From Bacteroidales bacterium UBA755 (lineage in GTDB: Bacteria > Bacteroidota > Bacteroidia > Bacteroidales > UBA932), in contig DBKH01000109.1 in NCBI GenBank assembly GCA_002297815.1, positions 1-25,879 of the forward strand: a stretch of DNA of 25,879 nt, given 5' to 3'. A model generated the notes under the pieces. It saw only the letters and a list, made by a program, of their open reading frames with translations. It searched no databases and was not told where the DNA came from. The translations under genes and the position numbers were made by a program. This document shows positions 1 to 5,873 of this stretch, one piece after another (the first letter of the stretch is position 1; each line of letters opens with the position of its first letter).

Positions 1-1500
1 CTGGACAAGGCTTACAGCACCAGCGACTATCTTGCCAAGGTGTCCGGGACAAACACGCAGACGGTGGAGATAACCGTTCCAACGCGTGGTGAGCATTATT
101 TCTATGCAGGTTATGCCAAGGATTCATCAGGTGATGCCAACAACGACAACGTGGTTGTGGAGATTCTGTCAGTCTCTCCAACCCCCATCCCCCTTGCGGT
201 CGGAGAATACTGGGCGCAGATAAACGCACAAATGCCGATACTGTCAGCTCTTGTGATTGCTGATAGAATCAAAGCGAATTTCATTGATGTCGAGAATCTG
301 GCCGCCAACTCGGCGTTCATTGACAGCCTCGTGGTCAACAAGCTCGTCGCGGGAATCCAGAACGGGCAGAGGGTGGAGATTTCACCGGAAAAGATGTCTA
401 TGAACATCTATGATTCAGACGGAACATTGGTGTCTGTGTTCGAGGGGAACAAATACACGGACATAGCATCATTGTTCGGAGATAGCTCCGGAAGCTTTTC
501 GGTGACGATGGCGGCTGGGTCACAAACTGCATCGGCAGGCATGACAGGCGCGAGGACGGTCAAGACCATCTATGAGGATGTGACAGGAGTAAAGCAATTA
601 ACAGCTCCTTCACAAATAACCATCGGGGCAGGAACCCTTGCAATCGCTGCGGTAGTCCCATCCACGGACAGCAGCATAGAGCAGAGCTTTGACGCATATT
701 TACGTATAAAAGCATACATCTATGCGGATTCGGCTTGTACCAACCTGAAATATTCCATAACCTTTTACGAATGCATGCTGTCTGGAAGCAAATCAGATGG
801 GGGGACATACAATAGGAGCATTACCGCGAATTTAGCCAGCAAGAGTGTTACCGTTTCCGAAGGCTGGGTAAAGGTTGGAATACAAGCGAGCTTTTACGCG
901 GAGGGTATCAATTGTTCATGCACCTGCTCTTGGAGCGGGCTGTCCGCGATAACCTTCAATCAGGATTTCTACGTGTCAAGGTATTTCGCGAACGGGCTGT
1001 GCTTAGGGATAAGAAACAACAACTACCTCGCACTCTATAATCAGTCATCCGGCGGCATGCGGATGAAGATGGAGAACGGAGGCTACGGATTCGACTTCTC
1101 GAACAACGGCATCAAGTTCCGCAGAAGCGCATCGGAGGGATGGAAGAGCCTTATTCCTACCTACGGGATGCCTCTCGGTGTGCTGGCCATGGGAACGATG
1201 AACCTCAATTCCACTTCACCGACGATGGGGACATACAAGGTGGTGAACGGAGGTACAATGTCCGTGTCTCGCCAATCAGACGGCATATTCAAGGTCACAG
1301 TCCCGTCCTCGTGGGGAAGTACATATCTTGTGCAGCTCACGACACTGGGGCGAACTGACAGAAACAACCCGATGGGTGCGTCTGTCTATTCGATTTCATC
1401 GGGTTCGTTCATCGTCGATACCATGAGCCTGAAAGGGACATGGGTCAACGAGGCGAAGGTAATGTTCTTGATAACAAGTTTGTATGATTTCAACACATGA
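1..1500 (+). CDS. phage tail-tip / receptor-binding-like protein (5' partial)
   Basis: The reading frame is open from base 1, so the gene starts before the window; the GTG at 40 is only an internal codon. The visible 499 residues are rich in Gly, Ser, Thr and Asn. There is an early segment of short repeated hydrophobic turns (ADRIKANFIDVENLAANSAF, about residues 83-102 from base 1) of the kind seen before the distal domain of tail-tip and central fibre proteins. The C-terminal ~120 residues are beta-rich and resemble the exposed host-contact part of phage fibres. It is followed with a 4-base ATGA overlap by a holin and then an endolysin, the usual tail-to-lysis gene order. Role in host attachment is inferred from position and composition; I recognise no specific named family. 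No transmembrane segment is seen. Confidence 0.6.
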   Translation: MDKAYSTSDYLAKVSGTNTQTVEITVPTRGEHYFYAGYAKDSSGDANNDNVVVEILSVSPTPIPLAVGEYWAQINAQMPILSALVIADRIKANFIDVENLAANSAFIDSLVVNKLVAGIQNGQRVEISPEKMSMNIYDSDGTLVSVFEGNKYTDIASLFGDSSGSFSVTMAAGSQTASAGMTGARTVKTIYEDVTGVKQLTAPSQITIGAGTLAIAAVVPSTDSSIEQSFDAYLRIKAYIYADSACTNLKYSITFYECMLSGSKSDGGTYNRSITANLASKSVTVSEGWVKVGIQASFYAEGINCSCTCSWSGLSAITFNQDFYVSRYFANGLCLGIRNNNYLALYNQSSGGMRMKMENGGYGFDFSNNGIKFRRSASEGWKSLIPTYGMPLGVLAMGTMNLNSTSPTMGTYKVVNGGTMSVSRQSDGIFKVTVPSSWGSTYLVQLTTLGRTDRNNPMGASVYSISSGSFIVDTMSLKGTWVNEAKVMFLITSLYDFNT

Positions 1501-2030
1501 TGGATAATTTCAACGCCCACATCCTTGCGGACGAAGCGTCCACAGGCAGTGTCGTGGTCGGCACGGGAATATCGGCCACGTTGTTATTGTTTTTCCAGCA
1601 GTCTTTCGAGCGTATGCTGCCTTACCTTGTCATTGCCGCGGTGGTCATCCTGATCGACCTCGTGTTCGGCATCAGGGCCGCCAAGAGAAAGGGTGACCGG
1701 ATCAGGATAAGCAGGGCTATAAGGCGCACCATCGGCAAGGCCGTAGAGTACTTCTGTTGGGTGGTGCTGGCGTCGAGCTTGGCCGTGGCCACCGGCTACA
1801 CTATAATCGAGACCGGGCTGATGCTCGTGGTCATAGGCGTGGAGCTCATCAGCATCGTGCAGAACTGGTATTTCTGGAAGTTCGGGCACAAGCCTAAGGT
1901 CAAGGTGGACGCGGCAAAGGTCATAGAGGCGGTTGTCGAAGCCAAAACTGGCGCGAACATCGAGGGCGCGGTCTGCATCGAGAGAAACGAGGAAACAATC
2001 AAGGAGGCGGAAGATGGGGACAATCAGTAA
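1497..2030 (+). CDS. phage holin family protein
   Basis: A 177-residue membrane protein. Hydrophobic segments lie at about residues 20-35, 40-57 (LPYLVIAAVVILIDLVFGI), 83-100 and 103-122. A strongly basic loop (RAAKRKGDRIRISRAIRRT) follows the second segment, and a charged, Glu-rich soluble tail ends the protein. This layout, with a conserved-looking LVFGIRAA-K-RKG turn, is typical of the Bacteroidales phage holins related to the holin_4/toxin-secretion holin group. The product would form inner-membrane lesions that release the endolysin at the end of the lytic cycle. The start ATG overlaps the stop of the tail gene (ATGA), and the stop overlaps the start of the endolysin by 17 bases, so the three are translationally coupled. 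Family call by pattern, not by search. Confidence 0.8.
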   Translation: MMDNFNAHILADEASTGSVVVGTGISATLLLFFQQSFERMLPYLVIAAVVILIDLVFGIRAAKRKGDRIRISRAIRRTIGKAVEYFCWVVLASSLAVATGYTIIETGLMLVVIGVELISIVQNWYFWKFGHKPKVKVDAAKVIEAVVEAKTGANIEGAVCIERNEETIKEAEDGDNQ

Positions 2031-2448
2031 GGATTTCAGTTACCGCGAGTTCGAGGAGTCACCTACAGCAAAGCGTAAAGGCATCTGCAACGTGATAACT
2101 TCGTTCGCGGTTCGTGACGCGGTGAAGGAGCTTACCGAAAAGGTGCTCCAGCCGCTCCGTGACAAGGTGGGGCATCCGCTGCGGATCAACAGCGGGTATC
2201 GTTGCCCGGAACTCAACAAGGAAGTGGGCGGAGTCCCCACATCGCAGCACGTCAAGGGTGAGGCGGCTGACATCGCGGCTGCTGATCCGTTCCTGCTTGC
2301 CAAGGTGGTAAGGAACACACCGGAGATCTGGAAAGAGGTTGACCAGATGATCCTCTATCCCACCTTCGTCCATCTCAGCCACCGCAAGGGCGGGCCGCAA
2401 AGGAGGCAGGTGCTCTACAACAAGAGATACCAAGGGGAAAGGTTTTAA
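2014..2448 (+). CDS. phage endolysin, peptidase M15-like (D-Ala-D-Ala carboxypeptidase fold)
   Basis: A 144-residue zinc peptidase of the M15_3 type, expected to cut peptidoglycan peptide bonds during phage lysis. It has the segment INSGYRCPELNKEVGG, then SQH79-x6-D86 (the HxxxxxxD zinc-ligand motif) and a late FVH120LSH123 motif supplying the third ligand. No signal peptide is seen, so export would depend on the holin encoded just upstream. I chose ATG 2014 rather than the longer open frame from 1933. The extra 27 residues are a basic, low-complexity read of the holin tail in another frame, and the domain starts cleanly at MGTISKDFSYREF. A Shine-Dalgarno-like AAGGAGG lies at 2001-2007, unusual for Bacteroidales genes, whose starts usually lack it. 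Confidence 0.85.
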   Translation: MGTISKDFSYREFEESPTAKRKGICNVITSFAVRDAVKELTEKVLQPLRDKVGHPLRINSGYRCPELNKEVGGVPTSQHVKGEAADIAAADPFLLAKVVRNTPEIWKEVDQMILYPTFVHLSHRKGGPQRRQVLYNKRYQGERF

Positions 2449-2454
2449 TATTCA

Positions 2455-2988
2455 ATGAATATGAAAGGTTCAATTAATATTTTACTCTTACTTATCGTTG
2501 CATTGGTGGCCACGGTTTCCGCTCTGAGCTGGAGACTGGGCTACCGTGCAGCGGTCGCTTCGATAGGCTCAGCGACCATCACAACCAAGGCTGACACCCT
2601 GATTGTAAGGGACACCGTCACTGTTGAGTGTCCCGTCCCTATCCTCACTACAATCACCGACACGCTCCGTATTGCCTACCCTGATATCATCACTATCCGC
2701 GATACGGTATTTGTTCATTTGCCGGTCGAGACCAAAGTTTACCGTTCGCCCGATTACAGAGCCGTTGTGTCGGGAGTCCTCCCATCATTGGACTCGATTG
2801 AGATATTCCGAAAAAATCTTATAGTGAGCAATCCCCCCGCAATCCCCCCTCTAAAAGAAACGCGACAAAAACATCATCACTGGTCCATCGCGCTCCAGGT
2901 CGGCTACGGCCTAACCATCCACGACAACCGCATCACCCCGCTCCCCTACTTCGGCGCCGGACTCTCCTACAGCATTGTCGAGTGGTAA
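2455..2988 (+). CDS. membrane-anchored phage protein, spanin-like candidate (DUF6808-like)
   Basis: A 177-residue protein placed directly after the endolysin. It has one N-terminal membrane anchor (about residues 6-31, INILLLLIVALVATVSALSW). Next comes a periplasmic stretch built of alternating hydrophobic and polar residues with repeated DTLIVRDT-like strands (about 46-101). A short Pro-rich linker, a KHHHW turn and a C-terminal beta-hairpin-like end closing on aromatic Trp follow. It resembles the DUF6808 proteins seen in Bacteroidetes phage lysis cassettes. By position it may be the spanin that joins inner and outer membranes in the last lysis step; this is inference. Two starts are possible (ATG 2455 or ATG 2461); both leave the anchor intact. 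Only 6 bases separate it from the endolysin stop. Confidence 0.55.
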   Translation: MNMKGSINILLLLIVALVATVSALSWRLGYRAAVASIGSATITTKADTLIVRDTVTVECPVPILTTITDTLRIAYPDIITIRDTVFVHLPVETKVYRSPDYRAVVSGVLPSLDSIEIFRKNLIVSNPPAIPPLKETRQKHHHWSIALQVGYGLTIHDNRITPLPYFGAGLSYSIVEW

Positions 2989-3015
2989 ATATTCTTCAAA
3001 ATATTTCGCAGAACG

Positions 3016-3047
3016 CTTGTATAATAACCAAAAGATTATTACATTTG
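3016..3047 (+). promoter_or_regulatory. Bacteroidales-type promoter before the small ORF
   Basis: CTTG at 3016-3019, a 20-base spacer, then TACATTTG at 3040-3047, an exact match to the -7 consensus TAnnTTTG. It lies 25 bases before the small ORF at 3073 and inside the only gap between the lysis genes and the DUF5053-type gene. It suggests that the two small genes have their own promoter, independent of the late phage transcript. Confidence 0.55.
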
Positions 3048-3072
3048 TGTTATCAAAACAAAGGGGACAACA

Positions 3073-3231
3073 ATGAGAAAGAAAACCAAAGAACGCAAGG
3101 AAATCGAGAAGTCACTGCTCTACTACCTTCAACTTTATAACGAGATCAAAGGACGTAATGAGGCTTGGCAAATCCTCTCTTGGTTGGAAGACTCGATTGA
3201 TGAACTCGTAGAGAAACTCAAGATGATGTAA
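3073..3231 (+). CDS. small hypothetical phage protein, 52 aa
   Basis: ATG 3073 to TAA 3231 encodes a 52-residue, highly charged protein. It has a basic N-terminus (RKKTKERKEIEK), then a largely helical stretch containing LLYYLQLYNEIKGRNEAWQI and ending SIDELVEKLKMM. No transmembrane segment or recognised domain is seen. It sits 25 bases after a good promoter and is followed by a GC-rich hairpin and the DUF5053-type gene. It could be a small regulator or an accessory late protein. Coding status rests on the clean frame, the promoter and plausible amino-acid composition. Confidence 0.5.
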   Translation: MRKKTKERKEIEKSLLYYLQLYNEIKGRNEAWQILSWLEDSIDELVEKLKMM

Positions 3232-3235
3232 CACC

Positions 3236-3253
3236 TCCCGGCTTAGGCCGGGA
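3236..3253 (+). terminator. 7-bp stem-loop between small ORF and DUF5053-type gene
   Basis: TCCCGGC (3236-3242), loop TTAG, GCCGGGA (3247-3253): a perfect 7-bp stem with a 4-base loop, 4 bases after the small ORF stop. The following bases (CAAATCTTTT) hold only a weak U-run. It may attenuate rather than terminate, or it may stabilise or separate the two messages. Confidence 0.4.
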
Positions 3254-3268
3254 CAAATCTTTTGGAAT

Positions 3269-3661
3269 ATGATTACAAAGGAACAGATGGATGCGCTGAA
3301 GGAGAGATTCATCAGTGCAAAGAATGAAAAAGAAAGGCTCGCAGTAAATGAAGAAATTCATAGGGTGTGCGAAGAGGATCCGGCAGCGGTCGCTGAAATC
3401 ATGAAACTTCAACTTCAGGAAACGCACCGTAAAGTTGATGAGATCCTGGTGCGCAAACAACTGGAGGAAGTTTTGCCGGCAATCAGCCTTGCGCATATTG
3501 CCAAGACCTATTTCAAGAAATCAAGGGCTTGGCTATACCAGAGGATAAACGGACTTCCTGTCAATGGTAAACCAGCCCAGTTCACCGAAAGTGAACTTGA
3601 CACGTTGAACAGGGCGTTGAATGACATTGGAGGCAAATTGTCCAGAATACACGTCTCATAG
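3269..3661 (+). CDS. DUF5053-type phage-associated protein
   Basis: A 130-residue protein that starts inside the context GGAATATG. The N-terminal half is helical and charged (KERLAVNEEIHRVCEEDP). The C-terminal half has the segment ISLAHIAKTYFKKSRAWLYQ, then RINGLPVNGKPAQFTESELD, and ends with a helix NRALNDIGGKLSRI. That C-terminal pattern matches what I know as DUF5053, a small domain common in Bacteroidetes prophages near the integrase. The IAKTYFKKSRAWLYQRING part reads like a helix-turn-helix, so DNA binding is plausible but unproven. A strong terminator follows 20 bases after the stop. Confidence 0.65.
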   Translation: MITKEQMDALKERFISAKNEKERLAVNEEIHRVCEEDPAAVAEIMKLQLQETHRKVDEILVRKQLEEVLPAISLAHIAKTYFKKSRAWLYQRINGLPVNGKPAQFTESELDTLNRALNDIGGKLSRIHVS

Positions 3662-3681
3662 AAGTACCTAATGCAGTGATC

Positions 3682-3708
3682 AGCCCCGGAGTTATCCGGG
3701 GCTTTTTT
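3682..3708 (+). terminator. rho-independent terminator
   Basis: AGCCCCGGA (3682-3690), loop GTTA, TCCGGGGCT (3695-3703), followed by a run of T to 3708. The perfect 9-bp GC-rich stem plus the T-run terminates the plus-strand transcript. The T-run reaches the 3' end of the convergent integrase gene, whose stop is at 3707-3709. In the integrase direction there is no T-run after the stem, so it acts mainly on the plus strand. Confidence 0.9.
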
Positions 3709-4894
3709 AATCTATAATGTCAACGGCCTTGAGAGCTTCGGAGGCTCGGTCGGTCTTGCCGATGTAGATGGAGGTGATGGCGAGGCTGGAGTGGTCGGCC
3801 TGTTGCTGGACGGATGTGAGGGGAACACCAGAATTGACCATATTCGTGATGCCAGTGTCCTTGAGTGAATAGAACTGGAGCTCCTTTGGGAAACCGAGGG
3901 CTGGACGTACCACATAACTCCAGTAAGAGGCGAACCTGCGGGAACTGGCTTTTTTGGTGCCCGGAGAGAAGTCGTACATCGGGTGGTCACCGAAAAGGTA
4001 GTGGCCAGGATGGGAGAGGTCGAGTTTACGGACATATTTCATCATCGAGTCCGGAATGGTTCGGGTGGAATCCTTCTCATTCTTGGCGATGCTGGCACTG
4101 ATGCGGATGAGCTGGTTGTCGAGGTCAATGTCCCGGCAGCGAAGCATCGAGAGCTCTTTCGGGCGGATAAAGCAGCAGTAGCACATCAGGGCCATAACTA
4201 GGTAAGGGACGTTGTTTGCCTCCAACCAGGTGATGAGTTCGTTGAACTCTTCCGGGGTGAACAGGCGACGGATTTTCTGGGTCAGGCGTTTAGGCTTGCG
4301 CTTGACTGCCATAAACGGGTTGCCTTTGATATATTTTCGCTCGATCATCCAATTGAAGAGGACTCGGAAAAAGAGGATGCTGTTGTTGAATGTTCTGGCA
4401 GAGACGGCCAGATCACGGTCGTCCATGAAGTCAATGGCATCACTTTCTGTGAAAGAGCAGACGTAGGAGGTCTCATCGAAGCCGTGTTCCAGAAGCCATT
4501 TCTTGAACAATTTGACATAGGAGGTGTAACCTCTTACTGTGTCAGGACGGTTGTCTTTAGTCTTGACCGCAAGGAATTTGTCAAGTGTCTCGAACATTAG
4601 AGCATAGGCTTTCGGGGCTATCTTCTCAGTGAACGGATTCCACCCCATCTGCAACTTAATGCCGAGATCTGCCATTATCTTCCGACCGACGCGCCTTCTT
4701 TCAGGCAATGACGGGATGCGGTTCAGCTTAATGCGGATCCGTCTCATCTTGCCGGTCGGAGGGTATATGCAAGAATAGGAAATGTACCAAACGTCTCCGG
4801 TCACGAGCTTCGGAGGAATGAAATCTATGTATGGAATCGGTGGCGTTAACACAATTTTTTTTTCTTTGCACAATGCGCTGAGCGCATCATACAA
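3707..4894 (-). CDS. int: phage tyrosine recombinase / integrase
   Basis: About 395 residues: an N-terminal arm-binding-like domain (VWYISYSCIYPPTGKMRRIR), a SAM-like core-binding domain (about 105-200, FLAVKTKDNRPDTVRGYTSY) and a C-terminal catalytic domain. Catalytic features are Arg in RPKELSMLRCRDIDL, a Lys-containing strand, H in ADHSSLAITSIY and the Tyr nucleophile nine residues later (H-S-S-L-A-I-T-S-I-Y). Box II reads FYSLKDTGITNM, so the usual HxxR second Arg is not visible. The start is uncertain: no in-frame ATG precedes the arm domain. TTG at 4894 is used here, and a GTG 14 codons further in is possible. It lies 85 bases from, and is transcribed in the same direction as, the tRNA-Ser gene in which the element is presumably inserted. 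Confidence 0.9.
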   Translation of the reverse strand: MYDALSALCKEKKIVLTPPIPYIDFIPPKLVTGDVWYISYSCIYPPTGKMRRIRIKLNRIPSLPERRRVGRKIMADLGIKLQMGWNPFTEKIAPKAYALMFETLDKFLAVKTKDNRPDTVRGYTSYVKLFKKWLLEHGFDETSYVCSFTESDAIDFMDDRDLAVSARTFNNSILFFRVLFNWMIERKYIKGNPFMAVKRKPKRLTQKIRRLFTPEEFNELITWLEANNVPYLVMALMCYCCFIRPKELSMLRCRDIDLDNQLIRISASIAKNEKDSTRTIPDSMMKYVRKLDLSHPGHYLFGDHPMYDFSPGTKKASSRRFASYWSYVVRPALGFPKELQFYSLKDTGITNMVNSGVPLTSVQQQADHSSLAITSIYIGKTDRASEALKAVDIID

Positions 4895-4905
4895 GGAAAA
4901 ATCTT

Positions 4906-4927
4906 GTCCCGTTTTTGTCCCGTTTTT
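4906..4927. repeat. tandem 11-bp direct repeat, possible integrase arm site
   Basis: GTCCCGTTTTT occurs twice back to back (4906-4916 and 4917-4927) between the integrase start and the tRNA 3' end. Short direct repeats in this position are the usual form of arm-type binding sites for tyrosine integrases. The function is inferred from position only. Confidence 0.45.
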
Positions 4928-4978
4928 CTCGGAAAAATCCCGTAAATTATTGTCTATTAGCTCATTACAGCGATTTTG

Positions 4979-5010
4979 CGGAGGATACAGGATTCGAACC
5001 TGTGGGGCCT
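4979..5010. other. probable phage attachment site at the tRNA-Ser 3' end
   Basis: The integrase gene begins 85 bases from the 3' end of an intact tRNA-Ser, the common arrangement where an element integrates into the 3' part of a tRNA and restores it. The core should be part of the tRNA 3' half. The exact limits cannot be set because the second copy lies outside the window. Confidence 0.4.
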
Positions 5011-5063
5011 TTCAGCCGACTTGTTTTCGAGACAAGCACCATAAACCACTCGGACAATCCTCC
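4979..5063 (-). tRNA. tRNA-Ser (anticodon CGA)
   Basis: On the minus strand the acceptor stem GGAGGAT pairs with ATCCTCC, followed by discriminator G, as expected for tRNA-Ser. The anticodon arm is CTTGT-CTCGAAA-ACAAG, giving anticodon CGA (reads UCG). A long variable arm (CGGCTGAAAGGCC region) marks a class II tRNA. The T arm is ACAGG-TTCGAAT-CCTGT. CCA is not encoded. The gene is intact although it is the likely integration target of the adjacent phage. Confidence 0.95.
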
Positions 5064-5076
5064 TTGTTTTGCGATG

Positions 5077-5107
5077 CAAAATTAACAATTTTCGGGATAA
5101 TTGTCAA
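5077..5107 (-). promoter_or_regulatory. tRNA-Ser promoter
   Basis: On the minus strand TTG (5107-5105), a 20-base spacer and TAATTTTG (5084-5077) match the Bacteroidales -33/TAnnTTTG promoter. Transcription should begin a few bases before the tRNA 5' end at 5063. Readthrough would enter the integrase gene, which points the same way. Confidence 0.65.
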
Positions 5108-5856
5108 TTAGGTTGGACCTTTATTTCGTTTCGCTGCCTGATTTCGACTAATGTAAGAGATAAGGCAATTAGGAATTGTGCAAGAATATATGTCAGCATT
5201 ATCCAGAAACCGCTTGCGTGAATCCTGATTTCCGTGAACTTTCCTATTGCCAGTATGGTGTCAGAGATGACAAATAGGACATAGCCAGCGACTGTAATCC
5301 AATAGAGGCGTTGCCTTTTGATGACGGCATTCTGCATTCCTGCGTTAATGCAGAACGCAAACGTCACAGCGTACACTGTCACAGCCATTCCAAGGAAACC
5401 TTTCACTTTGAACAACTGGGCTGTCATCGCCAATATGAAAATCATGACGACCGGGACAATCCTCAAAATGCCAAAGTGGGAGCCCGATTGCTCTTTTTGC
5501 GGAGATCCGATTGTCACCAAGTAGAATATGTGCCCAATAAGAAAAGAGGTCAGACCTGCTAGGAATGCTGCCTGTCCGTCAAACATCAGCAAGATGTCCC
5601 CTATGGCTCCGAACGTCAAAGCCGAAATAAGGGTTGTAACTCGTAAACCCGAAATCCTGTAATTCTTGAGAAGAATCCAACAGAACAACGCTAGCGATGG
5701 CACAATCAAAGGTTTCGAGCAGCATGTGAGAATATGTAAGTGTAAAATTTGGCCTATGATGTTACACGCAGAAGAAATGACAAACATTAAGAATGCCATA
5801 AACTTATAAATAGCGCCCGCTCCATTATAGGAGCGAGCGAATGAAGTTTTATCCAT
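5104..5856 (-). CDS. YhhN family membrane protein (lysoplasmalogenase-like)
   Basis: A 250-residue integral membrane protein with about eight hydrophobic segments. Family hallmarks are visible: GAIGDILLMF (Asp at about 87), FLAGLTSFLIGHIFYLV, the late LFVISDTILAIGKF segment with a second conserved Asp, and MLTYILAQFLI. Family members (YhhN/TMEM86) hydrolyse the vinyl-ether bond of lysoplasmalogens. Whether this bacterial member does so is not known from sequence. It starts 17 bases after the stop of the GH97 gene on the same strand, so the two are probably one transcript, although no metabolic link is obvious. The stop overlaps the promoter of the downstream tRNA-Ser gene by a few bases. Confidence 0.8.
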   Translation of the reverse strand: MDKTSFARSYNGAGAIYKFMAFLMFVISSACNIIGQILHLHILTCCSKPLIVPSLALFCWILLKNYRISGLRVTTLISALTFGAIGDILLMFDGQAAFLAGLTSFLIGHIFYLVTIGSPQKEQSGSHFGILRIVPVVMIFILAMTAQLFKVKGFLGMAVTVYAVTFAFCINAGMQNAVIKRQRLYWITVAGYVLFVISDTILAIGKFTEIRIHASGFWIMLTYILAQFLIALSLTLVEIRQRNEIKVQPN

Positions 5857-5873
5857 AATAAGGATTGTGATGT

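Noticed and set aside
1933..2013. 27-residue N-terminal extension of the endolysin frame
   Set aside because: It is basic, low in complexity and reads the holin coding sequence in another frame. The M15 domain and an SD-like site point to ATG 2014.
4895..5010. Integrase frame staying open upstream through the tRNA 3' end
   Set aside because: No ATG occurs there and the extension would read tRNA sequence. It is most likely chance after integration.
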